A stretch of DNA of 64,000 nt from Grifola frondosa. Taxonomy: Eukaryota > Basidiomycota > Agaricomycetes > Polyporales > Grifolaceae. Positions within the stretch are counted from its first letter, which is position 1; each line of letters opens with the position of its first letter. The notes below the pieces were generated by a model that ran no database searches, was not told where the DNA came from, and saw nothing but the letters and a program-made list of their open reading frames with translations. The stretch spans positions 2,542,001 through 2,606,000 of the forward strand of contig LUGG01000002.1 of NCBI GenBank assembly GCA_001683735.1. The letters run 5' to 3'. Both the position numbers and the translations under genes were made by a program. Of this stretch, positions 1 to 11,330 are shown one piece after another.

Positions 1-1
1 G

Positions 2-578
2 CACTTATGGCAACACGCATCGCTGAACAATTTCCTTGTGACATTTAGTTTCATCCTTCTCTTAATGATGCACGCTGTTCTCGGTGCCGCGTCTGGCAAC
101 AACACTGATCTGATTTGCCGACCTTTTGGTACATGCGAGCCATGTCCGGAGGATGCTGTGAGTATTGCTCCTCCCTTCAATCCGTAGGCGTTTTCACCAC
201 AATGCATCAACAGTTACACGAACCGTTTTGCATGCCATTCGGTAACCGACGTCTCATGCATTGCATACCTGCGTCGTCGTCCCCCACCAGCTCTCCTCCG
301 ACTAGCTCTTCCTAACTAGTATCACTATGCCGGATGATAAGCCTTCGCCATCGCCGTCCAACCAGGGGGAGATACCAGCGTGGGAGTCATGCGGGCGTAT
401 TGTGGAGAAAGAACGTGCCGACTTCTACGAGTTTCTGGTCTGCAACTTCTTCGTCGCGATATTGGCCGTAGTCGTGCTTTTCGCGAGGTCCAAGAGGCTG
501 CAAGCGTTGCAAGCGCGGCAGCTGGCTGCACGCATCGGGTTGATAAGGGGGACTCCTGGTGGTTGGGTTAATGGATGA
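2..578 (+). CDS. JTB-like small Cys-rich single-pass membrane protein (5' partial)
   Basis: The reading frame is already open at the window edge. It encodes a hydrophobic signal-like stretch (LVTFSFILLLMMHAVLGAASG), then a Cys-rich lumenal part (CRPFGTCEPCPED, LHEPFCMPFGNRR, HC), an ESCGRIVEKERADFYEF segment, one membrane helix (LVCNFFVAILAVVVLFA) and a basic tail. The order of Cys clusters, S-C-x-x-x-x-x-E, one helix and an Arg-rich end resembles the JTB family (jumping translocation breakpoint), linked in animals to mitochondria and cytokinesis. An intron runs from 158 (GTGAGT) to 213. A second junction between about 270 and 320 is needed to reach the last frame, but no canonical donor is obvious there. 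Family membership is an inference from motif order. Confidence 0.5.
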
Positions 579-2280
579 TGATGCTGCCGGACATTGCATG
601 TTGTGTACCTAGTAAGTGGCATATCCGTCTCTACCTGTCATTTTTCGGGCAATGTGTTGACGGTCAGTTTGGTCTGGGAAGTATTGTATCATTTAGACCT
701 ACGCTACATAATGGCTCGATTTTTACCATTGGACGATGCTGTATAGAGCTACAAGTCTTGATCCTTCATCACATGCGTCCTGTGTTATATTTCTTGGGCC
801 TTACAATCTCTTGAGTCCTCGTGATCTCAACGTTCATTCCCATTCAACGTTCATGCCTCAGAAATACCTATCTGTAACGGATTGACCTTTTTTTCCGCAG
901 TAAACGGCTGCCCGGTCTTGTGTTCTATCCCCATCCCTATGATCATTCGTCGTGCATTTAGCCTATGGTCGCACCGAAGGACCAACCCAGATGCCGACGA
1001 AAGCTCGTACACGCAGGCCCCGCTCTGTGAATTGCCGCTATGGAGCGTTTGTCAGGTTATGGTTCTCATGATGGCCCATGGTTTCCCCCATGGTTTCCCC
1101 CAATACACCCCCTGCAATGTTTCATTCATCGCATCAGCGGTATCACAAGCTCTTCCCGTCAGTCAAATGAGCAGCACCTGCTCCTCGTCGCAGCACATCG
1201 CTGCGCGGATTGGCCATTCTGTTCCATTACGGCGCGTCGTCTACTAAATTGGACAGGGACATCCGCCGGAAGTTATTTTGAGGGTGTCGTGTGTTCCTCG
1301 ACGCTACCTTGGGCCTGTATAAGAGCGTCAAGACTGTCTGGGGAAATTTGCAGCTCCATTGAAGTTCTCGCGCGACATTGTCATAACAGCATGCAGACAT
1401 GCTGACCTTTGTCCTGCCCAGTATCGCGTTTGGCTTGGTCGCCGACGTCGATATCGTTTCTGCTGTTGCTGGCGTGTCGACATTCAATGATATAAGCTCT
1501 ATACAGTAAGCATGCTCGCTTTGCATATTTTTCGCTGGTTCAGGCTCTAAAATTCTGTTGCGGTTGTTGCATGCTACTGCCAAGTATTCTCCGGAGTTGG
1601 GAGACATTTGACTCAAACGTTGCATAGAAAGCGGTGCTAATGTCACCCACTACAAGCTCTTCCAGGGACTCTCTCTAATATGTCGCTACGGTGACCCTGA
1701 GAACCTTCGAGTGTGGAAGAGTATGGAGTGGGCTGTCATCGCCCCACGCTATAATGTTCATCACGGCGTACATGGTATCCGCCACGCAGCGAAGAAGTTC
1801 AGGCGAGGAGGCATCTGGATACTGACGTAGCATCACTGCGCGTGCAAGTGGCACACGTAGCTCAGACTTTGCATGAGAGTGTGAGCTGGAGATCGAAATG
1901 GGGAAGACACGTTTGCAGTGTGTATGCGTTTTCTTTTGGTTTGTGCTCATCACGGCTGATTCTGATGTGTTCCATCAACCTGTGGTTAGGTCGCTGAAAG
2001 CATTGCCAGACGCGTGTCGGACATATGCTGTTATGAACACGACCGTTCCCCTTTCCCCGTTGCAGTGCACAATGATGAACACTTCGTCAGTGAGCCATCG
2101 CTACTGACGCACCCGTCTATAAGATACAGTTTCTGTATAGTTGGTCTGAGAATTACAACCCGAATGAATCGGCAACGCCTTCGCTCGTACACATAGGAAA
2201 TAGATAAGAGATAGTGATAGTGTTCTAGTGTGATATGATCACGCGGGGATGCTGATATGTTCACTTCAGATACCAACATG
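579..2280. other. No convincing gene; scattered minus-strand open frames
   Basis: I see no complete gene here. Minus-strand open frames at 1227-1646 and 1675-1953 are the longest; the second holds a peptide-like stretch (RVPLARAVMLRQYPDA) that could be an exon of an unknown gene running on from 2958. Neither matches a family I know, and no clear splice chain connects them. Confidence 0.3.
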
Positions 2281-3506
2281 TCATTTTGAGTCCGCGAGAA
2301 TGCAATAGAAGGTTGGAAGGTCCGTACTTGAAATAAGAAGGCTTTGCTGCTGCGTCACTTCTAAAAATGTTGCAATATTTATCATTCGAACCATTCCAAC
2401 GTCAGTCAGATGATTGACAGATAGAGCACCGCCCGTTGGCCAGATATCTTCTCCAAGTGGTACAACAGCACGGAAAGATGCGCAAATGATGGTTTGTGAG
2501 TAGACAACCCAATGGCTGAACGGGACGCCGAATGGAAGTTGAACCACAGGCTGTGTATCATCATGGAACCACGCATCGAAAGATGTGCGACGATCGCCGT
2601 GGATTACAATGGTGTCCGCCATCGCACAACAACATACATGCCAGCGGAATGCAGCGAAGTGCAATTCTGCATCATTGTTGTACCGAACGCCGTAGAACTT
2701 CAGAGGACGGACTTTGGCGATTTGAAAACGCGCATCTGTAAAACAAGGCCACTTGCAACCTCGCGAACTTCTATCGTTGTCCCAGATACTAGAAGTGTGA
2801 GGGAAGAACAAGCATCCGCAATGTCCCCGGTTGTCCTTCTCTCCGCCGGTCCCACCTATAAACCCTTCTACAGTGCAGATCCCAATATCTCCGAAATCCC
2901 GCACGTATGTACCGCTGTACAACCTATGTTCGCTCCACCAAAGGAAAGATACACGCATTGTGCGACGAGAAGGCAGACATCAAGGTGACCCATCCTGGTG
3001 AAACAGAACTTACTAGTTTAAGATTAAAATAACAAACCCAGACAGAACTTGGCAACGTTTTCCGCCGCGATTCCCTCTTACATGATTGAGACCCCTCCAC
3101 AGTGTATTTGCGGGAGCGGACATCCGAGTTCGTGAGAGTACTCCTAATCCACAGGTTCGAGATGGGCGAACCTGCACGCCAAGTTGATCTTAGGGAGGTG
3201 ATCGGGGAGATAATGGAGGGTCTGGAGCTTCGCGGATGTGAACGATCTGAGTTCATCTCCTTGGTCTCGAACCTGATAGCGCGCGGTGCCGAAAATCTCG
3301 AAGCCCCCTGTATGGAAACCCAGGAGGTTTGGAGTATCGGACATATTGTAAGGCGACTTCAGATGGTGCATCTTAAACAGCGAGTCGAACCTCCTATGTA
3401 GGGGGCTCAGGACATACAACGTATGAACTGTTCGAGGAGGCACATGTACAACGCGTATGCCTGAGCGGCACCGCTTTTCTGTTAACGTAGCATAACTGAT
3501 ACACAC
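2281..3506 (-). CDS. Possible unidentified gene on the minus strand
   Basis: A 225-codon uninterrupted minus frame (2281-2958) stands out in a region where frames are otherwise short. Upstream on the same strand, 3144-3344 encodes a plausible N-terminal exon starting MSDTPNLLGFHTGGFEIFG. I cannot join the two cleanly: a strong GTAAGT lies near 3010 but leaves too short an intron. A 158-codon plus-strand frame (2512-2988) overlaps, so the coding strand is uncertain. No domain is recognised. It may be a decayed or intron-rich lineage-specific gene. Confidence 0.2.
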
Positions 3507-3599
3507 AATGAGAGGACGGAAAGAAACCTACGAATAATTTTGCGAATTATCAGTAACCCAAGCAACGACACGATCTACGCAAGCGCTATGGTCGGCACC

Positions 3600-6055
3600 T
3601 TACGCCTTGCGTTTGATCAGACCAAAGAAGCGGCCGCGCCGCTCCTTCTCCTCCTGATGCAAGCGCGCCTCGTGCTCCATTTCCTCCTCCGAGACGTAGC
3701 CGCCGAGGGCATACCACACCACTGTCGCCATACCGATGACGGCGGTCAGCACGCAGCCAGCCATCGCACCGATCCCGCGCGAGTGCCAGCCGTTGTTTTG
3801 CGGGAAGGGCCCGACGGGGAGCCCGGAGAGGTCAGTCGTCGACGCGTGGCCTGCGGCGTTGCCCGACGTGGGGAACCCGAGTGTCGAGCACTGGTCGTAC
3901 AGCGTCTGCGGGATCCCGTTTCGCTCCTGCGCGATGAGTGGCGCCTCGATGATTTCTACGGCGAGACCGACTTCTAGATGCCACTCAATGTGACCTGAAC
4001 GGAGAGGCGGTCAACTTAGAATATGCACACAGAGATTGAAAGGACGTACAGTGGAAGAACCATGCGCCGGGGTTGTCGGCGACGACGCGGAGAGTGACGG
4101 AGTTCATGGACGGGACCTGAACGGTGTCGCGGCGCATCGGGTTCGGCTGGCTCTCATTCAGAGGGGGGTTAAGGGTTGAGTTATCCGACGTGTAGTCCTG
4201 GGAGCGACCAACGAGCTGCATCTTATGCCCATGCAAGTGACTGCAAGCACGGAACGGTGAGCCACCGCGACGACGCGCGCATTATGCAAAAAGAGACACG
4301 CACAACGGATGCTTTCCAGCGTCGCCATTCTTTACCACAATGTCAAATGTCTCGAGGTGGTCCACGACGAAGGAGTTAGGGCCGTAGGCATTCACCACTG
4401 TCGCGTTGTCTCCGAGACTCATCATGGACATGATGGCGGGCACTAGCGGCGAGTTGTACGTAACCATGTTGAACATTGCGTGGTTCGTGCCGTCTTCCAT
4501 GGTGTCGAACGACACCTCGAGCTCAATCGTGCGCCCGGCCGGGAGCAGGGCCTCTACGTCGAGTGGGACGAGGGCGAGGTCGTCGACATCGTGGTATGCG
4601 TCGACGGTGCCGAGGTCCGTGAGCGGCGCGGAGGAGCTGTAGGTGACCGACGAAGTGATGTCTACACAAGCAGTGGTCAGAGGAAGAAAATAGGTACATT
4701 TGGCGAAAGACGTGCTTGGATTCAGAGTGGCCGGGACAGTATCGAACATGACCGTGTCCATGTTCGCGTGAATTGCCCAGTTGGCCGAGGTGTCATTGCG
4801 AGCGGTGACAAGAACTGAGTAGCGCTGTGCGACCGTCACAGACACCAAATCTATCGGAGACTCGGCCACGTCAACCTGAGAAGAGGGGAGCGTCACAATC
4901 ACGCTACAGTTGAAAAGCACTTATGAAATACGTACCCCATCGGCCTCAATAATCCGCATGTCATGCCCATCAATCCAGAAGTAGAACGCAGCAAAGGCGC
5001 TCGTGTTGACAATACGGAGGCGATAGGTCTTGCCAGGCTGAACAAGAAGTCGAAGTCGCACTGGTAAGCAGGGTGATATCAGAACTCGAGAGATCGGAAC
5101 CTTGCCTCGAATGGAAGGGTGGCGTTCTCATTAAATCCCACGGCGGCGGTGACAGGGTCAGGAGATGTGCCAGAGATAGGCCCAAGATATGTAGCATTTT
5201 GAGCGAAATATATCAGAGCCGAGTCTGAGAATCGTTCAGGTTATGCGGATAAAGTCAACATTTCAACTAACACACCTGGTATGGGTTCTGCGCCACCGGG
5301 GTTCGCGATGCTGATGAATTGATTGAGTAAAACCTGCTGCTGCTGATGATACCAGTCACCGAGAACAACAGTGAACTCTGCATCATAAGAATATTTTTCA
5401 GCTTGCGGATGAATCACTACTGGAGCGCGGAGTCCATCCACATATTGGCCCTAAAGAACATTGAACGCAAAAATAAGGCATATAGCGTCATCGACATCAC
5501 TGGAAGTCAGGGACTCACTTTGTAATGCGAATGAACCCAGTAGGTGCCCCATTGACCGGAACTGTTGATAGGAACAACGTAGTCGAAGGACTGGCCTGGA
5601 GGGATGCCGCTGAAATTGATCTGTGGTTGGTGCACTCTTCGAAAGCATGTAGTGAGACGGCAAACGTACCATTGACTGAGGCCCATCGCGCCGTCCATCC
5701 ACGACGTGGAGTTGAAGAACATGCCATGGTGGTGCAGAGTGGAGGGCTCATCCAGGGAGTTCAAGGTGTGTACAACCAGGCTGTCCGATGAATTCACATC
5801 CAAAGGCGGCGGTCTATGTACCATGAAGTAAGTCAGTCTCGGTCATCAGCTGGGGAGATAGGGTAATGTATGTGGGGGGTTGAAACAAAAATATATAAGT
5901 ACATACGGCCAAGTTCCGTTGACGCCAATGACGCGACGAGGCTGCAAACCATCGGGATTGGCGTTCTCAACGTAAGTGAGATTCCACCAGACCTCTTGCA
6001 CGCCGGCAAGAACTGGAGGTGCGGCAGCGAGCAGGAACACCAAAGGCCACTTCAT
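3600..6055 (-). CDS. FET3: Fet3-type multicopper ferroxidase
   Basis: Plasma-membrane multicopper oxidase that oxidises Fe(II) to Fe(III) for uptake by the Ftr1 permease. The start (cat at 6053-6055) opens a signal peptide (MKWPLVFLLAAAPPVLAG). All four copper-ligand motifs are visible in order: HHHG near 5725, WVHSHY near 5530, HLHGHK near 4225 and HCHIEWH across the intron near 3990-4045. The stretch DAEFTVVLGDWYH is typical of Fet3 ferroxidases rather than secreted laccases. The C-terminus has one membrane helix (MAGCVLTAVIGMATVVWYAL) and a charged cytosolic tail ending GRFFGLIKRKA, stop TAA at 3600-3602. Laccases lack this anchor. About ten short introns interrupt the gene. It is divergent from Ftr1 across a 791-bp shared promoter with iron-type GATA sites. 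Confidence 0.93.
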
Positions 6056-6300
6056 ATTGTCTTGATGCTACCCCGGGTGGTCAGATCGCTTTGCTGTTCG
6101 AAGCAAAGGAGGCTGGAGGGGAAGGAGAGATTAGATATGAAGAGGAGAAGTGGACGGCGGAAAACGGGGGAAAGGGGGGACTCACGGCTGAAATATGAAC
6201 GGCAGCAGGAGTAGCCGTCACACGGTGGTCAGAAGGAGGCTACGGCGAGGAGCCGTGAAGTGGATGGGGTGAGGGAGGACATATTAGATCAGAAATTTTT

Positions 6301-6309
6301 ATCTGATAA
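6301..6309 (+). promoter_or_regulatory. Iron-GATA site ATCTGATAA
   Basis: Exact ATCWGATAA match, about 245 bp upstream of the Fet3 start. With flanking TT it forms TTATCTGATAA, near-palindromic. Confidence 0.7.
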
Positions 6310-6372
6310 GACCTGGACGTACATGATCGAAGATCTTAAGTTAGAGTTCTTCCGCTGGTTGCCCCTTTAGTC

Positions 6373-6381
6373 TTATCTGAT
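6373..6381 (-). promoter_or_regulatory. Iron-GATA site ATCAGATAA
   Basis: The plus strand reads TTATCTGAT, so the minus strand is an exact ATCAGATAA. It lies 72 bp from the first site. Confidence 0.65.
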
Positions 6382-6691
6382 TAGCCAACTTCTAGCACCG
6401 ACTGTGCGAACAAACGAGTCTTTTTCTGGTCAATCACAATGCAAAGAACTTCATTACCACAAGGTGGACTCACCTTCAGCTTCTGCATGGCAATTCCATC
6501 TTCCACGACCCTTGTCAGAAGATGCAATATTAGACACAAGGCATGCAAAGATCGTTGAGCCGTCGCGGTCGCCATCGCTTTCAGCCAAGCAGGGGCTGAG
6601 CCGGCGCCTATTCCCTATTCTCGGCCAAAAATACCTCATGCCGGCCGAGACGATCGCCGGTCCAGAAGCATTATGGACCACCTCATGACTC

Positions 6692-6702
6692 TTATCTGAT
6701 AA
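6692..6702. promoter_or_regulatory. Near-palindromic iron-GATA site TTATCTGATAA
   Basis: It contains overlapping ATCWGATAA matches on both strands. It lies about 56 bp upstream of the TATA-like box of Ftr1, a position suited to control of that gene. Confidence 0.7.
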
Positions 6703-6729
6703 GATACCCCATCGCGTTTCACCAAAAAA

Positions 6730-6738
6730 TTATCAGAT
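6730..6738 (-). promoter_or_regulatory. Iron-GATA site ATCTGATAA
   Basis: The plus strand reads TTATCAGAT, an exact match on the minus strand. It sits just upstream of the Ftr1 core promoter. Confidence 0.65.
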
Positions 6739-6757
6739 AGTCCGACCCCGCATTTCC

Positions 6758-6763
6758 TATATA
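6758..6763 (+). promoter_or_regulatory. TATA-like element of FTR1
   Basis: TATATA in CCTATATACTCC, 89 bp before the Ftr1 ATG and just downstream of the last GATA site. Confidence 0.5.
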
Positions 6764-6846
6764 CTCCTCGTCCCACGTCTCACCGACTCGAAGGTTCCCT
6801 CGTCCTTCTCACCTTCAAGTCGGTGCACGCAAACGTAGTGTATAGG

Positions 6847-8421
6847 ATGGCCAGGAACGTTTTCTCCGTTACCATTTTTTTCATCGTCTTCCGGGAGACT
6901 CTCGAGGCCGCCATCATTATCTCTGTCCTCCTCGGTCTCGTCGAGCAGATCGTGCACAATGATCCCAGTCTTCTGACCCCTGGAGCTACTACCGTCGTTT
7001 CTACCTCCGAGAGGGAGAAAGATAAAGACAAGGAGCAGATCGCGGACGTCTCTGCCCCTGGCAACTCCGGCGATGAGCTCTCAACTGAGCCGCCTGAACT
7101 TCCCTCTGGGGAAGACGCACAGGTGGACACTCGCAAACTATTGCGAAGGATGCGGATCCATATCTTTATTGGAGCTTTCCTCGGTCTTTTTATAGCTCTC
7201 GCTATCGGTGCAGCTTTCATTGCCGTCTGGTTTACCGAGGCGAGCAACTTGTGGGCCAAGTCAGAGGCGCTTTGGGAAGGTGTGTTCAATGTTTCATTAA
7301 GCTGCTGAATATTAAATTCAACTGTGCTCACAAGGTATCTTCGAGTTCATTGCTTCGCTCATCATCTTCGTGATGGGCGTTAGCATGCTCAAGATGGATC
7401 GTGCTAAGGCGAAATGGCGTGTAAAACTGCGGCGCGCGTTTGAGGGAAAGAGTTCGTAGCCCTCAACGTGTTGTAGTTCTCCCGATTGACCAGCGTCTTG
7501 CAGTGGTCGACAGGAAAGCCAAGACAGGCAAATGGGTGCTATTCATCCTGCCGTTCATCACTGTCCTGCGAGAAGGCATGTCTTTCGTCTGAATACTTTA
7601 ACGCGTATTACTCACCAATGTTATCTCGCCATCGTCGTTCCCACTACGTCTCGCACCTGGCGCGCGATATAGGCATGGAAGCTGTCGTCTTCGTCGGTGG
7701 TGTCTCCCTCGGACAGCCTGCCACCTCCATCCCCCTCGCCGCCATTGTTGGTCTGATCTGCGGTTTGGTTTGCGGATATCTCATCTACGCTTTTGCAAGC
7801 CGCACGAGTATGTCCAAATTGATGCCTCCCGCCGATTATATTGAAATGCTGACCGATGCTTGTGCTTTGATAGCCTTGACCATTTTCATGGTCGTGATGA
7901 CCAACTTCATCCTGCTCATTGGAGCCGGTCTATTCAGCAAGGCCGTGTGGGCCTTCCAAGAGAATGCATTTAACCATTTGTACGTTTTCTCCTCCCTTCG
8001 CTGATCTCGTACTTCACGGAATTTCAGGCTTGGTGTCGACGTCGACGATACCGGAGGAGATGGACCCGGCTCGTTCAACGTCCGCGGGAACGTGTGGCAT
8101 CTCGACTGCTGCAACCCCGAGAACAACTTCGACAACAGCGGCTGGACCATGTTCAGCGCCATTTTCGGGTGGACGAACAGTGCGACAATAGGCTCCATCT
8201 TGTCCTACGTATTCTACTGGATCGCCGTCATGTGCAGCCTGATTTATTTGAAGTTCAAGGAGGTACGTCTTCATCCTGTCCGACTACTGCGCGCCCGATA
8301 TCTGATCTTGGTTTCGAAACCGCAGGGACGTACGATGCTGCTCGGTCGCGAGTCTGCCGCTGGAAAGCGGCGGCGAGAGCGCGCTGAAATCAAGGCGATT
8401 GCCGAGGAGGCTAGCGGGTAA
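6847..8421 (+). CDS. FTR1: Ftr1 high-affinity iron permease
   Basis: Multi-pass plasma-membrane permease that takes up Fe(III) made by the partner ferroxidase. The start at 6847 (MARNVFSVTIFF) is chosen because the first membrane helix with the iron-binding R-E-x-x-E motif (RETLE) follows directly. A second such motif, LREGMEAVVF, is assembled across an intron, and a Glu-rich loop (AKSEALWEG) matches the family exoplasmic site. Seven exons: 6847-7279, 7335-7451, 7504-7575, 7673-7807, 7874-7979, 8028-8262, 8326-8421. The intron 7576-7672 starts GCATGT, a GC-AG intron. An acidic linker (about 7000-7130) separates helices 1 and 2. The C-terminal loop carries GVDVDDTGGDGPGSFNVRG and a cytosolic basic tail. 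Confidence 0.95.
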
Positions 8422-9457
8422 ATTTGCTATCACTTGACGACTCGTGACAAAATGTTTGTATTGGTGTATTGTTATGCGATCGAATATCATGTTTCTATCT
8501 TTACGGCGTGATGACAGAACTGAAGCGTGTGGAATGGCGTTGCAAGCTTGTGATGGAGCGCACGGGCTCGCAGGGTGCATCGATGTCGTAACAGTCTTCG
8601 TAAGGTTAACGTTTGAAAGTCGTACACCAGTGATAGATGAATCACGACATGACGAAATTCTTTCCCCGTATCAGAAGGCAGGTACAATAGAAGATGTGTC
8701 CTGTGATGTTTTCAGGGTTCATCGCACCACAATGCAATGACAGAAATACCAACATTCCGCGCGGTCAAATATCCGTCTGGACCCTCGGGCATTTGTAGTC
8801 TTTGTCGGCATCGCACCAATAGGCATTATCGACTCCGATCCCTGCGCGGTCCCGAGAGGCTGAACATCAGACACGCCCAACACCAGCCGTCTGTCATCGT
8901 GGCAATTGTCGATTGCTCTTCTGGCCACCGATGAGGTCCTCACAGCCGATGCTCTGGTTCTGTCTTGCGGCAAGACGAGTAGGGAGCTGTAGGGAGTCCA
9001 TGATAGCTGGCGACAGACGTCGACTTATTGGAGCAAGTTCAGGACAGCGGAGTGGTCTTGTTCATGTGACCGTTATCAGATAACGGCCTATAGTCCCCCC
9101 GCCGCGCTCTCGGTCAAGAACGCGGCAACAATTTGGAGCAACTTGAGTGCGTCATAGATAGTTCGTGCTATAGATATAGATAAGATGAGCTTTAGCTTCG
9201 AGTCGGCACAGCCAGGACTGACCAGAACGTCGATGCAAAATGGACTTTGCTCCTGAGATTCTCTTCTATCGTTGGCGGAACTCCGTACAACACCGGAGAG
9301 GGCTTCTTTGTGCGAGTGAACCTTTAGCAAGCCATGCCATGACTCAAATAACTTGTTGGAAGACGGTCTATGCTATGTCGCAAGAAGCATTTCTGGGATA
9401 GAGACTAACCGGTACCGGCCCGGTAAGTACCAATAGTATCGATTTATCATTTAACTT
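8422..9457. other. Intergenic; no gene seen apart from one GATA palindrome
   Basis: Short open frames only, with no family match and no splice chain. The one clear signal is the iron-GATA palindrome at 9071-9085. Confidence 0.5.
9071..9085. promoter_or_regulatory. Isolated palindromic iron-GATA site
   Basis: CGTTATCAGATAACG, symmetrical except for its central base, with ATCWGATAA on both strands. It lies 650 bp past the Ftr1 stop and about 790 bp before the first short-chain dehydrogenase gene. Confidence 0.45.
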
Positions 9458-11330
9458 ATGCTGTCAATTATAGTTCACCCATACTATTTGGGCGCTGCCA
9501 TCCTCGTCCTCGAAGCTGCCACCCTCGAACTGCAGGTGCGAGGCCATCGGTTGCCTCCCATGTCTACTGTTCTCTGGCATCGCACGACTGTGTCTGTCGT
9601 TCCTCAGGCTGTTCGTTGTGATGACCGAGTTGTATGGCGAGTCGGAAAAACCGGCACCAGCGAACAACTTGGTCTGTCTACTGTGGGCGGCGGCCCGTTT
9701 TATGACCTCAGAGACCGTATCACAGGGTTGAACTCGTGATATTAGCCGAAGGTCTTCCCCCGTCAATAAGACATTATGAAGCTCGGACGTATGTAGCGTG
9801 TTCTGGCTCTCACAGAATGTCCGGGTATTTAGATGCGACATGCCCTGTCAGAGCTCAGTGGAGAGCCCTTTCTCATGGCACAGTCGACCGTTCGCATCGC
9901 ATTCGTTACAGGTGCAGCTCGCGGTATCGGGGAGGCAATCGCACTTCGTCTTGCAGACGACGGATTAGATGTTGCTGTGAATGACATCGCGTCCAAGGAC
10001 GAGGAACTCGCTGCTGTAGTCAAAGCAATCGAGGCCAAAGGCCGGCGGGCGATTGCAGTTCCCGGCGATGTATCTTCGGAGGAAGAAATAATCGCTATGG
10101 TTGACAAGGTCGTTGAAGTCCTCGGTGGCTTGGATGTGGTACGTCGCGAGCTGTTCAATGAATAATCTCTGGTCGTGCAGCTGACATGTTTTAAAATAGA
10201 TGGTGGCCAATGCGGGTATATTCAGGATGTTTTCGTTGCTTGACACGTCTGTTGAAGAATGGGATACCACCATGGCAATTAATGCGCGAGGTGTGATGCT
10301 GTCATTCAAACACGCTGCCCGTCAAATGATTAAGCAAGGGAGAGGAGGGCGTATCATTGGTAAAATTACAATCTGCTTATCTCTCACCACTGACAATTAC
10401 ACATAGGTGCTTGTTCGTGCGCTGGGAAGACGGGTAAGCCTTTGTGAACCTGCAAATACTATCCTGACTGTATCTCCTTAGCCGTGATCAATGCTGCTGC
10501 ATACAGTGCTTCCAAGTTCGCCGTACGGGGACTAACTCAGAGTGCAGGTAAGTATACCAGTGTATACGCCTATTGTATCTTATCGTAATCAAATACTACA
10601 GCCTTGGAACTAGCCAAATACGACATCACTGTGAATTCCTACGCGCCAGCAGCCATCCTTACACCGATGAGTTAGTTTCGAAACCTTCAATCAGAAACCT
10701 TAGCATACGACCGTTTATGTTTTTTTTTTTACGAAGTACTCCGCCCTGAAGATACCGTCAATGGCGGCCCCGGAAACACAGTATTGAAGGTGCACAGAGC
10801 TTGCTTTAGTATTTTCTGGCAGGCATTGACAATAGAACGGCTCTTGTAATAGGATTGCGGAATACCACCCAATGTTGCCAAGGCAGAGCCATCCGTCATT
10901 GCTGGCCTGGTGTCTTACCTCGTGAAACCGGAGGCTTATTTCGTGACGGGTGAGTAATTGGTTCAAATTACTCATATGTAGGATCTTTGAACTTAGGACA
11001 CCCACCTGTCCGCCGTCGCTTAGGCCAGTGCATCAATATCAATGGAGGCGTTCTATTCGACTAGAAATACGTCATCGTGTAACGTTATGGTACTGATCCT
11101 CAAACAAATCCTCTGTGGTCTGACGGAATGGAAGATTTGTCGATTTATGGTACTCGATCTCTGGGACTTGTGATAGACTGTTTTACCAAGCATTGTAAGA
11201 AGGTAAGTCTATCGAAGCATGTTTGTGCGCAAATTGTACAGTAAATGTTATGCGTTTGTGCGTTATGCGACGAGGACAAACAGCTGCACAATTTCCCTTC
11301 AGCAAACTGTCCACAGGCTAGTTCCTACTT
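9458..11330 (+). repeat. Tandem duplication, unit 1 (SDR gene plus flanks)
   Basis: The whole interval, not just the gene, has a diverged counterpart in 11331-13318. Examples are GTCTACTGTTCTCTGG upstream of each gene and GTGCGTTATGCGACGAGGAC downstream. The two units abut head to tail. Confidence 0.85.
9875..11064 (+). CDS. Short-chain dehydrogenase/reductase, copy 1
   Basis: NAD(P)-dependent oxidoreductase with a Rossmann fold; the closest feel is the diacetyl/acetoin reductase type, but the substrate is not readable from sequence. The start MAQSTVRIAFVTGAARGIGE carries the cofactor-binding TGxxxGIG motif; NAG follows at the next exon (VMVANAG) and the catalytic YxxxK is AAAYSASKFAVRGL. 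A typical SDR end reads FVTGQCINING GVLFD. Eight exons can be joined in frame: 9875-10138, 10200-10359, a short exon from 10407, then exons carrying the YSASK motif, ELAKYDITVNSY, EDTVNGGPGN, CGIPPNVAKAEPSV and the end at 11064. No lesion is seen. It is paired with the tandem copy at 11863-13056. Confidence 0.85.

Larger units (their letters stand above)
6056..6846. promoter_or_regulatory. Bidirectional FET3/FTR1 promoter
   Basis: This 791-bp interval separates the divergent Fet3 and Ftr1 start codons. It holds four copies of ATCWGATAA or its complement (6301-6309, 6373-6381, 6692-6702, 6730-6738), the sequence preferred by fungal iron-sensing GATA repressors (Urbs1, Sre, SreA). A TATA-like element precedes Ftr1. 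Repression in iron-replete cells and release on iron starvation is the expected behaviour. Confidence 0.8.

Noticed and set aside
3540..3977. 145-codon plus-strand frame
   Set aside because: It is antisense to the last exons of Fet3, whose motifs and membrane helix on the minus strand are unambiguous.
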